From Aphelocoma coerulescens (Eukaryota > Chordata > Aves > Passeriformes > Corvidae): 64,000 nt of DNA. The stretch covers positions 1 through 64,000 of the forward strand of contig NW_027183516.1 in NCBI RefSeq assembly GCF_041296385.1, read 5' to 3'. Both the position numbers and the translations under genes were made by a program. The notes under the pieces are model-generated. The model searched no databases, was not told the DNA's origin, and was given only the letters and a program-made list of their open reading frames with translations. Numbering within the stretch: position 1 is the stretch's first letter; the number at the start of each line of letters is the position of its first letter. This document shows positions 11,336-22,180 of this stretch, in pieces.

Positions 11336-12240
11336 GGGGCTCAGGGCTGGATTTGGGGGGGGCTCTGATTTTTGGGGGGGGGGGGTCCCTGCCCCCTCCT
11401 GTCGCCTTTTTGGGGGGGCTCTGATTTTTGGGGGGTCCCTGTTCTTTTTGGGGGGGGGGTCCCTGTCCCCTTTTTGGGGGGGGGCTCTGATTTTTGGGGG
11501 GGGTCCCTCTCCTTTTTGGGGGGGTCCCTGTCTCCTCCTGTCCCATTTAGGGGGGGGCTCTGATTTTTAGGGGGGGGTCCCTGTCCCTTCCTGAACCCTT
11601 TTTGGGGGGGCGGCTCTGATTTTGGGGGGGGTCCCTGTCCCATTTAGGGGGGCTCTGATTTTGGGGGGGGTCCCTGTCCCCTTTTTTTAGGGGTGCTCTG
11701 ATTTTTGGGGGGGGTCCCTGTCCCCCTTTTTAGGGGGGCTCTGATTTTTTGGGGGGGGTCCCTGTCCCTTCCTGAACCCTTTTTGGGGGGCGGCTCTGAT
11801 TTTGGGGGGGGGTCCCTGTCCCATTTAGGGGGGCTCTGATTTTGGGGGGGGTCCCTGTCCCATTTAGGGGGGCTCTGATTTTTGGGGGGGGTCCCTGTCC
11901 CCTTTTTTTAGGGGGGCTCTGATTTTTGGGGGGGGTCCCTCTCCCCCTTTTTAGGGGGGGCTCTGATTTTGGGGGGGTCCCTGTCCTTTTTGGGGGGGGT
12001 CCCTGCCCTCTCCTGACCCCTTTTTTGGGGGGTCCCTGTCATTTTTGGGGGGGGTCCCTCCTGTCCCCTTTTTAGGGATGCTCTGATTTTCGGGGGGGGG
12101 TCCCTGTCCCCTCTTGCCCCCTTTTTTGGGGGGACCTCTGATTTTTTGGGTGGGGGGGGGGGTGGTCCCTGTCCTTTTTTGGGGGGGCATCCCTGCCCCC
12201 TCCTTCCCCCTTTTTGGAGGGGGGGAGGGGAACTCTGATT
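11336..12240. repeat. G-rich minisatellite, unit about 30-45 bp (GGCTCTGATTTTTGGGGGGG)
   Basis: Units contain GGGGGGCTCTGATTTTTGGG followed by GGTCCCTGTCCC and CTTTTTAGG. Short duplications are visible, such as GAACCCTTTTTGGGGGG at about 11593 and 11774. Runs of seven to ten G recur. Intronic (IKZF4 intron 1). Confidence 0.85.
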
Positions 12241-12605
12241 TTTGGGGGATCCCCTTTTAGGATCAGGACCGATTTTTGGGGTGCTGGGACTTGCGGAACG
12301 CTTGGACCCCTCCCCAAAATTCCCTCCCCCCCCCAAAATTCCCCCCCCCCCCCCCGCGTGGATTCCTCGGAGCCCAGCGCTCCCTGGAATCCCTGGAATG
12401 ACTTTGGTGGGAATGTCCCCTCCCCCCCCCGCCCCCAATTCCTGGGGCTTTTCCTGGCTCCGGCCTCGATTTGGGGCTTTGGGGGTTTTTTTTTGGGGGG
12501 GGGGGAGATTGGCGTTTTTTGGGAATTCGGGGGGATTTGGGGTGGGCGGGGGGGGGGGGAGGGGTGTCCCTACTTCCCCCCTGCCCTTCCCCCCCTTTCC
12601 TGGGA
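12241..12605. other. Mostly single-copy intron 1 segment
   Basis: Low-repeat sequence including GATTCCTCGGAGCCCAGCG at about 12361, long C-runs at 12328-12356 and G-runs at 12497-12506 and 12548-12560. No exon with both splice signals and an open frame is convincing. I see nothing functional here. Confidence 0.5.
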
Positions 12606-14055
12606 TTCTTCAGCGCTGCTTTTCCAGCTTTTCTTTCGTTTTTCCCTCGTTTTTTCCAGCTTTCCCCTCGTTTTTTCCAGCTTTGCCCTCATTTTTCCAA
12701 CTTTGCCCTCGCTTTCCCTCATTTTTCCAGCTTTTCCCTCTTTTTCCCAGCTTTTCCCTCATTTTTCCAGCTTTTCCCTCTTTTTCCCAGCTTTTCCCTC
12801 GTTTTTTCCAGCTTTTCCTTCGCTTTTCCCTTGTTTTTTCCAGCTTTTCCCTCGTTTTTCCAGCTTTTCCCTCATTTTTCCAGCTTTTCCCTCGCTTTTC
12901 CCTCATTTTTTCCAGCTTTTCCCTCATTTTTTCCAGCTTTTCCCTCGTTTTTCCCAGCTTTTCCCTCATTTTTCCAGCTTTTCCCTCTTTTTTCCCAGCT
13001 TTTCCCTCGTTTTTTCCAGCTTTTCCCTCATTTTCCCAGCTTTTCCTTCACTTTTCCCTTGTTTTTTCAGCTTTTCCCTCGTTTTTTCCAGCTTTTCCCT
13101 CATTTTTCCAGCTTTTCCTTCGCTTTTCCCTTGTTTTTTCCAGCTTTTCCCTCATTTTCCCAGCTTTTCCCCCATTTTCCCAGCTTTGCCCTCATTTTTC
13201 CAGCTTTTCCCTCTTTTTCCCAGCTTTTCCCTCATTTTTCCAGCTTTTCCTTCGCTTTTCCCTCGTTTTTTCCAGCTTTTCCTTCACTTTGCCCTCATTT
13301 TTCCAGCTTTGCCCTCATTTTTTCCAGCTTTTCCCTCATTTTTTCCAGCTTTCCCCTTGTTTTTCCAGCTTTTCCTTCGCTTCTCCAGCTTTTCCCTCGT
13401 TTTTCCAGCTTTTCCCTCATTTTTTCCAGCTTTTCCTTCGCTTTTCCCTCATTTTCCCAGCTTTTCCCTCTCTTTCCCAGCTTTTCCTTTGCTTTTCCCT
13501 CTTTTTCCCAGCTTTTCCCTCGTTTTCCCAGCTTTTCCCCTCCCTTTCCCAGCTTTTCCAGCTTTTCCTTCGCTTTTCCCTCGTTTCTCCACCTTTTCCC
13601 TCATTTTTCCAGTCGTTTTTCCAGCTTTTACCTCATTTTTCCAGCTTTTCCCTCGTTTTTCCAGCTTTTCCTTCTCTTTCCCAGCTTCTCCCTCCCTTTT
13701 CCAGCTTTTCCCTCTTTTTTTCCATCTTTTCCCTCCCTTTTCCAGCTTTTCCCTCGTTTTTTCCATCTTTTCCCTCCCTTTTCCAGCTTTTCCTTTGCTT
13801 TTCCAGCTCTTCCTCACTTTTCCCTTGCTTTTCCAGGTTTTCCCTCATTTTTCCAGCTTTTCCCTTGTTTTTTCCAGCTTTTCCCTCCCTTTTCCAGCTT
13901 TTCCTTTGCTTTTCCTTCGTTTTTCCCTCATTTTTCCAGCTTTTCCCTCGTTTTTTCCAGCTTTTCCCTCCCTTTCCCAGTTTTTCCCTCATTTTTCCAG
14001 CTTTTCCTTCTCTTTCCCAGCTTTTCCCTCCCTTTCCCAGCTTTTCCTTCACCTC
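12606..14055. repeat. Pyrimidine-rich minisatellite, unit about 18-21 bp (CAGCTTTTCCCTCATTTTTC)
   Basis: About 75 units of TTTTCCAGCTTTTCCCTCGTTT with CATTTT, CTTTTT and CCTTTCC variants. Each unit reproduces a polypyrimidine tract followed by CCAG, so the sense strand holds dozens of acceptor look-alikes inside intron 1. No gene is visible. Confidence 0.9.
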
Positions 14056-15000
14056 CAAGCTGAGTTTCCCCCCCCCTCCTTTTTGGGAATGTTGGGAATC
14101 TCCTCCCATTCCAGGAATTTGGGGAATTTCCCTCCTTTTTTTTTTTTCCACTCCAAGTCCCCCCCACCCTCCCTTTTCCCAAAATCCTGAAATTCCCACC
14201 CCCCCCTTCCTCAGGAATTGCTGAATTATCCCGTGGGAATTCCCGGTGGGAAAAGGAGGGGGGAAAAAAAATCCGGGATTTTCCCTTTGGATTTCTCTGG
14301 GATCCGGCGGCTCCTTTGGGATTTTTTTGGGGGGTTTTGGGTTTTTTTTTGCTTTGGGATTGGCTCCCAAGGACGACTCCAGGAATGTGCCGGAGGCTCC
14401 CGATCCCATGGGAATTTCGGGGTTATCCAAGGGCAGCCGGCAGCTCCAATTTTTTGGGATCTCTTCCCGAGGGAGCTGCTCCAGTTTCAAATTAAAATCC
14501 CCAAAAAAAACCTAAAAAAAAAACCCAAAAACCCCCCCCAAAAACCCCTCCCCCCTCTCCTCCGGAGCAGCCGGAGCTTCATCCTTGGAATTCTTTTTCC
14601 AGCTTTTTCCTGGGATTTATCCCGAGCTGAGAGGTTGGAGCCGGGACAAAACAGAGAGAGGGGGGGGGGATGAATAAAGAAATTAATCAATTAATCAATT
14701 TAATTAATCAAAATTCCCAAGGGTTGGAATTTCCCGGGGGTTGAAATGCAGGAATTTGCGCCGTTTTCCCAGGATTTTTTTTTTTGGGGGGGATGGGGGG
14801 TGTGGTTTTGGGGTTTTTTGGGTTGGTTTTTTTTTTTTTTCCAGGCAGGGCGGAGCTTCTCCCAGCAGGGATTATTAGGGAAAAATAACATCCCGATTTC
14901 CATGGGAGACGGAGGCCGGGATTTAGGCGGGGATTTAGGCGGGGATTTAGGCGGGGATTGCATTCCCGGGGTTTCAGCCGTGCCAGGGCTGGGAATGGGG
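14056..15000. other. Low-repeat intron 1 segment
   Basis: A mixture of single-copy sequence and homopolymer-rich stretches (C-runs, and A/C-rich at 14500-14545). AATAAA at 14673-14678 is followed by an AT-rich TTAATCAATTAATC patch (14682-14710). A triplicated GGCGGGGATTTA lies at about 14925-14957. No supported exon. Confidence 0.5.
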
Positions 15001-17140
15001 ATTTATCTGGGATTTATCTGGGATTTATCCGGGATTTATCTTGGATTTATCTGGGATTCCATTCCCTGTTTTTCCCAGTTGTGTAAATTGTGAGAATTGG
15101 GGTTTTTTTGGGATTCCATTCCCTGCTTTTCCAGTTGTTCCAAGGCTGGGAATTGGGATTTCACCAGGATTCCATTCCCTGTTTTTCCCAGTTATGCAAA
15201 GAGTGGGAATTGGGATTTTTCTGGGATTCCATTCCCTGTTTTTCCCAGTTGTGTAAATTGTGGGAATTGGGGTTTTTCTGGGATTCCATTTCCTTCTTTT
15301 CCAGTTGTTACAAGGGCAGGAATGGGGATTTATCTGGGATTTATCTGGGATTTATCTGGGATTCCATTCCCTGTTTTTCCCAGTTGTGTAAATTGTGGGA
15401 ATTGGGGTTTTTCTGGGATTCCATTCCCTGTTTTCCCAGTTATTCAGAGAGTGGGAATTGGGGTTTTTCTGGGATTCCATTTCCTTCTTTCCCAGTTGTT
15501 CCAAGGGCAGGAATGGGGATTTATCTGGGATTTATCTGGGATTCCATTCCCTGTTTTCCCAGTTATGCAGAGAGTGGGAATTGGGGTTTTTCTGGGATTC
15601 CATTCCCTGTTTTTGCAGTTGTTCCAAGGACAGGAATGGAGATTTATCCAGGATTTATCCGGGATTTATCTGGGATTCTATTCCCTGTTTTTCCAGTTGT
15701 TCCAAGGCTGGGAATTGGGGTTTTTCTGGGATTCCATTCCTTGCTTTTCTCCAGTTATGCAAAGAGTGGGAATTGGGATTTATCTGGGATTTATCTGGGA
15801 TTCCATTCCCTGCTTTTCCAGTTGTTCCAAGGCTGGGAATGGGGATTTATCTGGGATTTATCTGGGATTCCATTCCCTGTTTTTCCCAGTTGTGTAAATT
15901 GTGGGAATTGGGGTTTTTTTGGGATTCCATTCCCTGTTTTCCCAGTTATTCAGAGAGTGGGAATTGGGGTTTTTCTGGGATTCCATTTCCTTCTTTTCCA
16001 GTTGTTCCAAGGGCAGGAATGGGGATTTATCTGGGATTTATCTGGGATTCCATTCCCTGCTTTTTTCCAGCCCTGCAAAGGGTGGGAATTGGGGTTTTTC
16101 TGGGATTCCATTCCCTGCTTTTCCCAGTTGTTCCAAGGGCAGGAATGGAGATTTATCCAGGATTTATCTGGGATTTATCTGGGATTCCATTCCCTGCTTT
16201 TCCCAGTTATACAAAGAGTGGGAATTGGGGATTTATCCAGGATTTATCTGGGATTTATCTGGGATTCCATTCCCTGCTTTTTTCCAGCCCTGCAAAGGCT
16301 GGGAATTGGGGTTTTTCTGGGATTCCATTCCCTGCTTTCCCAGTTATGCAGACAGTGGGAATTGGGATTTATCTGGGATTTATCTGGGATTTATCTGGGA
16401 TTCCATTCCCTGCTTTTCCCAGTTATCCAAAAAGTGGCAATTAGGAATTTATCCAGGATTTATCTGGGATTCCATTCCCTGCTTTTCCAGCCCTGCAAAG
16501 GCTGGGAATTGGGGTTTTTCTGGGATTCCATTCCCTGTTTTTCCAGTTATGCAGACAGTGGGAATTGGGATTTATCTGGGATTTATCTGGGATTTATCTG
16601 GGATTCCATTCCCTGTTTTTCCCAGTTGTTCCAAGGACAGGAATGGAGATTTATCCGGCATTTATCCGGGATTTATCTGGGATTCCATTCCCTGCTTTTC
16701 CCAGTTATACAAAGAGTGGGAATTAGGAATTTATCCAGGATTTCTCCGGGATTCCATTCCCTGCTTTTTCCCAGTTGTTCCAAGGACAGGAATTGGGATT
16801 TTTCTGGGATTTATCCGGGATTTATCTGGGATTCCATTCCCTGCTTTTCCCAGTTATACAAAGAGTGGGAATTGGGGATTTATCCAGGATTTATCTGGGA
16901 TTTATCTGGGATTCCATTCCCTGCTTTTTTCCAGCCCTGCAAAGGCTGGGAATTGGGGTTTTTCTGGGATTTATCTGGGATTCCATTCCCTGTTTTCCCA
17001 GTTATACAAAGAGTGGGAATTGGGGTTTTTCTGGCATTCCATTCCCTGTTTTTCCCAGTTATACAAAAAGTGGGAATTAGGAATTTATCCAGGATTTCTC
17101 CGGGATTCCATTCCCTGCTTTTTTCCAGCCCTGCAAAGGC
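15001..17140. repeat. Compound minisatellite, units about 45-115 bp (GGGATTCCATTCCCTG)
   Basis: Repeats combine GGGATTTATCTGGGATTTAT, GGGATTCCATTCCCTGCTTT, CCCAGTTGTTCCAAGG or CCCAGTTATACAAAGAG, and TGGGAATTGGGGTTTTTCT. About 25 higher-order units are present. GGAATCCC/GGGATTCC palindromes and TGGGAA motifs recur throughout. The array gives long open frames on the + strand (for example 15090-17294 and 15901-17703) that are repeat artefacts. Confidence 0.88.
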
Positions 17141-18405
17141 TGGGAATCGAAGCCGCCTGTGCTTCAATTCCTGGAAAAACGCCCTGGGAATGTGGGGGGA
17201 AAAATCTGGGAGAGGATCCCAACCCCGTCAGCAGGGACAGGAGGGGAGGGTGGGGAAGGGAAGAAGGGGGGGGGGATGGACTTGGATTGGCTGAGCCTGG
17301 AGGTCTTTCCCAATGGAAAGAATTCCAGGATTCCAGATGGGGCCTTCTGGGGGATTCTTGGGGCTGGGAATTCCCAGCTGGAATTCCTTTCCCAGGAATT
17401 TCGGCCGCAGGTGAGGACGAGGAGCTGAGAGAGAAGGGGGGGGGGGGGAGGTGTTTGGATGTATTCCCAAATATTCCCTGGGTAGTTTGGGTTTGGTTTT
17501 TTTTTTTTTTTTCTCCTGGATCCAGCACATTCCAGCAGTTTTTCATTCTTTCCCTTGATTTTTCCAAAGGGAGGAGAGGGAGGAGGGAATTTTTTATGGG
17601 TTTTTGGTCTTTTTTTTCCCTTTTCCCGCCCACTCCCGGCTCTTCCCAGAGCCACTTCCTCTGCTTTGCTCTGGGAATGTTCGTGGGATGGGGCTTTCCA
17701 TGAGCTCCGGAACTTTTTCCACGGACAAAAATAAAAAAAAAAAAAAAAATAAAAAAAAAAACCTTCTGGGAATTTTTCGGATCCAGCGGCAAAAATGGGT
17801 TGGGAAAAAAAAAAACACAACAAAAAAAAAAAACCAAAAAAACCCCCAAAAAAATAATAAAAAAAAACCCAAAAAAAACCCAAAAAAAAAAAAACCCAAC
17901 AACAACCCAAAAAAAAAAAATCCATCGGAAACGGAGCTTGGAAAGGAAACCGGGATTGGAAAAGGGAAGCTCAGGGAATTTTGGGTGGTTATCCGGAGGT
18001 GTTTATCCCCCAAAAAAAAAAAAAACCTCTTTCCTGCTGCTTCCAGAGCTGAGAGGAGCTCGGAGAGGGACGGATCCCAGCTGGGATATCCCGGGAAAAA
18101 CGGGATTTGCCTTCCCAGGGCCGGGATCCTTCAGATTTCCCGGTGGGTGTTTGGAAAGGGGGGGGGGATGGGGAAGCTTTTCCTGCATCCAGAGGTGGGA
18201 AAAAAAATTCCAGAGTGGGGAGCAAAGGGTGGAAATCCCTGGATTTTACAGCGTGGGGTGGGATCCCAGGGGATTTTCCTGCTTTTTTTTTTTTAGGGGG
18301 GGGGGGGAATCCGGCTGCTTTCCTGGAATTCCTCGGGATTGGGATGTGGGATTGGTGAGGGGGGGAGGGGTTAAACCGAGTTGTTCCCACAGGATTTGGG
18401 GTTGG
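17141..18405. other. Low-repeat intron 1 segment with an A-rich block
   Basis: Single-copy-like sequence, apart from a strongly A-rich block at 17731-17920 (A-runs separated by T, C or CC) and G-runs at 17431-17444 and 18297-18308. I see no coding exon, and no recognisable retrotransposon body beside the A-rich block. Confidence 0.5.
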
Positions 18406-18672
18406 ATTGTTGGATTTTTGGATTTTTGGATTGTTGGATTTTTGGATTGTTGGATTGTTGGATTGTTGGATTTTTGGATTGTTGGATTGTTGGATTTTTG
18501 GATTGTTGGATTTTTGGATTTTTGGATTGTTGGATTTTTGGATTTTTGGATTGTTGGATTGTTGGATTGTTGGATTTTTGGATTGTTGGATTGTTGGATT
18601 GTTGGATTGTTGGATTTTTGGATTTTTGGATTGTTGGATTTTTGGATTGTTGGATTTTTGGATTGTTGGATT
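18406..18672. repeat. Simple tandem repeat, unit 9-10 bp (GGATTGTTG / GGATTTTTG)
   Basis: Two unit types, TTGGATTGT and TTGGATTTT, alternate in a non-random order for about 27 units. The block GGATTTTTGGATTTTTGGATTGT recurs. Intronic; no gene. Confidence 0.92.
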
Positions 18673-19215
18673 TTATTCCTCCCCCCCCCCTCCCATCCTC
18701 CTTTTTTTTTTCTCTCTCTCCCGGAGTTTTTCCCACGTGGGGAAAAGTCCTGGATTGTGGGAAGGAGGGAGGAGAGCTCTGCCCTCATTCCGGCTCCCGT
18801 TCCCGAGGGATCCCCTCCCTTCCCTCCGGGATCAGCCCCTGATCCGTGTCCTGCTTATCCCGGGAATGTGCCTTGGGAATTTCTCCGGCTGCCCGCGCTG
18901 CTTTTTTTGGAATTTCCCTTTGAATCCAGAGGGAAAAAAAACCAAAAAAACCCCAAAAAAACCCCCCAAAAAAACCCAAAAAAACCCCCAAAATCCATGG
19001 GAATGAGCTCGGGTGGTGCCTTTGGGAATTTTGGGAATTTGCAGGAATTTTGGGAATTTGCAGCGTTTTATTCCCAGCCTGGCTTTGGGAGGCTCGGACT
19101 GGGCAAGAAATGAAGGGAAAGAATTCGGGATGTGGTTCCTGGAGAGATCCTGGGGGGGTTTTTTAATTATTCCAGGGGTTTTGGGGGTTTTTTTTTTTTG
19201 AAATCCAGGGATGAA
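18673..19215. other. Low-repeat intron 1 segment
   Basis: Single-copy-like sequence with a C-run at 18680-18690, an A/C-rich run (AAAAAACCCC units) at 18930-18990 and T-runs at the end. No supported exon or RNA gene. Confidence 0.45.
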
Positions 19216-19960
19216 GGATCCACCTCTCCTTGCTCCTTATCCCGCTGGGATTGAGAATTCCAGCTTTTCCTGCCAGCTGGGATTGAGAATTCCAGCTTTT
19301 CCCAGTCCTTTATCCTGCTGGGATTGAGAATTCCAGCTTTTTTCTGTCCTTTATCCCTCTGAGATTGAGAATTCCAGCTTTTCCTGCCAGCTGGGATTGA
19401 GAATTCCAGCTTTTTTCTGTCCTTTATCCTGCTGGGATTGAGAATTCCAGCTTTTCCCAGTCCTTTATCCTACTGGGATTGAGCATTCCAGCTTTTTTCT
19501 GTCCTTTATCCTGCTGGGATTGAGAATTCCAGCTTTTCCTGCCAGCTGGGGTTGAGAATTCCAGCTTTTCCCTGTGTTTTATCCTGCTGGGATTGAGAAT
19601 TCCAGCTTTTCCCAGTCCTTTATCCTACTGGGATGGAGAATTCCAGCTTTTCCCAGTCCTTTATCCTACTGGGATTGACAATTCCAGCTTTTTTCTGTGC
19701 TTTATCCAGCTGGGATTGAGAATTCCAGCTTTTCCTGCCAGCTGGGGTTGAGAATTCCATCTTTTCCCTGTGTTTTATCCAGCTGGGATTGAGCATTCCA
19801 GCTTTTTTCTGTCCTTTATCCTGCTGGGATTGAGAATTCCAGCTTTTTCTGCCAACTGGGATCAAGGAATTCCAGCTTTTCTTGCCCCATTTTCCCTCTG
19901 GAATTCAGCAATTCCAGCTTTTCCTGCCCCATTTTCCCTCTGGCATTGACAATCCCGGGA
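19216..19960. repeat. Minisatellite, unit about 33 and 66 bp (CTGGGATTGAGAATTCCAGC)
   Basis: About 18 units of GGGATTGAGAATTCCAGCTTTT followed by CCCAGTCCTTTATCCT, CTGTCCTTTATCCT or CCTGCCAGCT. The last two units change to CATTTTCCCTCTGGAATTCA (19887-19945), which reappears in reverse complement at 21935-22110. Confidence 0.88.
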
Positions 19961-21722
19961 TCAGGGACATTCCAGAGCTGGGGACAATCCTGGAATTCAG
20001 GACGATCCCAGGATCAGGACCAATCCTGGAATTCAGGACGATCCCAGGATCAGGACCAATCCTGGAATTCAGGATGATCCCAGGATCAGGGACAATCCTG
20101 GAATTCAGGACGATCCCGGGATTGGGGCCAATCCTGGAATTCAGGATGATCCTGGATCAGAGACAATCCTGGAATTCAGGATGATCCTGGATCAGGGCCA
20201 ATCCTGGAATTCAGGATGATCCTGGATCAGAGACAATCCTGGAATTCAGGACGATCCCGGATCAGGGACAATCCTGGAATTCAGGACGATCCCAGGATCA
20301 GGACCAATCCTGGAATTCGGGATGATCCCGGATCGGGACCAATCCTGGAATTCGGGACGATCCCAGGATCAGGACCAATCCTGGAATTCAGGACATTCCC
20401 GGATCAGGGCCAATCCTGGAATTCAGGACGATCCCGGGATCGGGGACAATCCTGGAATTCAGGACGATCCCAGGATCAGGGACAATCCTGGAATTCAGGA
20501 TGATCCCAGGATCGGGACCAATCCTGGAATTCAGGATGATCCCGGATCAGGGCCAATCCTGGAATTCAGGATGATCCCGGATCAGGACCAATCCTGGTAT
20601 TCAGGACGATCCCGGATCAGGGACAATCCTGGAATTCAGGACGATCCCAGGATCAGGGTCAATCCTGGAATTCAGGATGATCCCAGGATCAGGGCCAATC
20701 CTGGAATTCAGGATGATCCCAGGATCAGGGACAATCCAGGAATTCAGGATGATCCCAGGATCAGGGACAATCCTGGAATTCAGGACGATCCCAGGATCAG
20801 GACCAATCCTGGAATTCAGGATGATCCCAGGATCAGGGACAATCCTGGAATTCAGGATGATCCCGGATCGGGACCAATCCTGGAATTCAGGGTGATCCCA
20901 GGATCAGGGACAATCCTGGAATTCAGGGTGATCCCAGGATCAGGGACAATCCTGGAATTCAGGATGATCCCGGATCGGGACAATCCTGGAATTCAGGACG
21001 ATCCCAGGATCAGGACCAATCCTGGAATTCAGGATGATCCCAGGATCAGGGACAATCCTGGAATTCAGGATGATCCCGGATCGGGACCAATCCTGGAATT
21101 CAGGGTGATCCCAGGATCAGGGACAATCCTGGAATTCAGGGTGATCCCAGGATCAGGGACAATCCTGGAATTCAGGATGATCCCGGATCGGGACAATCCT
21201 GGAATTCAGGACGATCCCAGGATCAGGGCCAATCCTGGAATTCAGGATGATCCCAGGATCAGGGACAATCCTGGAATTCAGGACAATCCCAGGATCAGGG
21301 ACAATCCTGGAATTCAGGATGATCCCGGATCAGGACCAATCCTGGAATTCAGGACGATCCCAAGATCAGAGACAATCCTGGAATTCAGGATGATCCCAGG
21401 ATCAGGGACAATCCTGGAATTCAGGACGATCCCAGGATCAGGGACAATCCTGGAATTCAGGGTGATCCCAGGATCAGGACCAATCCTGGAATTCAGGATG
21501 ATCCAGGATCAGAGACAATCCTGGAATTCAGGACGATCCCAGGATCAGGACCAATCCTGGAATTCAGGATGATCCCGGATCAGGGACAATCCTGGAATTC
21601 AGGATGATCCCAGGATCAGGGACAATCCTGGAATTCAGGATGATCCCAGGATCGGGGCCAATCCTGGAATTCAGGACGATCCCGGGATCAGGACCAATCC
21701 TGGAATTCAGGCCATTCCCGGC
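19961..21722. repeat. Minisatellite, unit 34-36 bp (GGAATTCAGGATGATCCCAG)
   Basis: About 49 units of CCTGGAATTCAGGATGATCC followed by CAGGATCAGGGACAAT. Variants form a higher-order repeat: the six-unit block starting at 20882 recurs at 21095 (offset 213 bp). Every unit carries GAATTC and a GGATC core. No unique spacers are present. Confidence 0.92.
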
Positions 21723-22180
21723 ACTCCGGAATTCCCTTCCCACCCCGCCCCATCCATTCCTTCCTTCCCTGGACACCGATTTCGCTTGGAATTTCCACCC
21801 CCACCCTCCTTCCCCTCCCCCCCCCCCCGCAGGGATTTTGTGGGAATTGAGGTTGGAAAAATCCAGCACGGGATAAAAAAAAAAAAAAAAAAAGGGGAAT
21901 TTTACCTGGGAAGTTCTGGGATCCACGGGGAGAGCTGGAATTGCTGAATTCCAGAGGGAAAATGGGGCAGGGAAAGGTGGAATTGCTGAATTCCAGAGGG
22001 AAAATGGGGCAGGAAAAACTGGAATTGCTGAATTCCAGAGGGAAAATGGGGCTGGAAAAGCTGGAATTGCTGAATTCCAGAGGGAAAATGGGCAGGGAAA
22101 GGTGGAATTGTCAGTCCCAGGATTGTCCCTGATCCCGGGATTGGCCCTGATCCAGGATTGTCCTGAATTCCAGGATTGTC
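21723..22180. repeat. Orientation switch with inverted copies of the flanking repeats
   Basis: A short single-copy segment (21723-21930, with a C-run at about 21815-21828 and an 18-19 bp A-run at 21874-21892) is followed by four copies of GCTGAATTCCAGAGGGAAAA (about 21951-22090). These are the reverse complement of the TTTTCCCTCTGGAATTCAGC block at 19887-19945. At 22130-22180 the 34-36 bp unit reappears in reverse complement (CAGGATTGTCC, TGAATTCCAGG). The segment is thus the centre of a large imperfect inverted repeat. Confidence 0.75.

Noticed and set aside
12214..14224. Phe/Ser/Pro-rich open frames of about 660 codons
   Set aside because: All three + frames are open simultaneously across the same array, which is typical of simple repeats and not of coding sequence.
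14673..14678. AATAAA as a SUOX polyadenylation signal
   Set aside because: It lies about 5 kb inside IKZF4 intron 1, downstream of the IKZF4 promoter, so it is not a likely end for SUOX. The AATAAA at 48554 is likewise intronic.
17731..17920. Poly(A)-like tail of a retrotransposon
   Set aside because: I see no target-site duplication or recognisable LINE/SINE body next to it. The block mixes A-runs with C and T and looks like a simple repeat.
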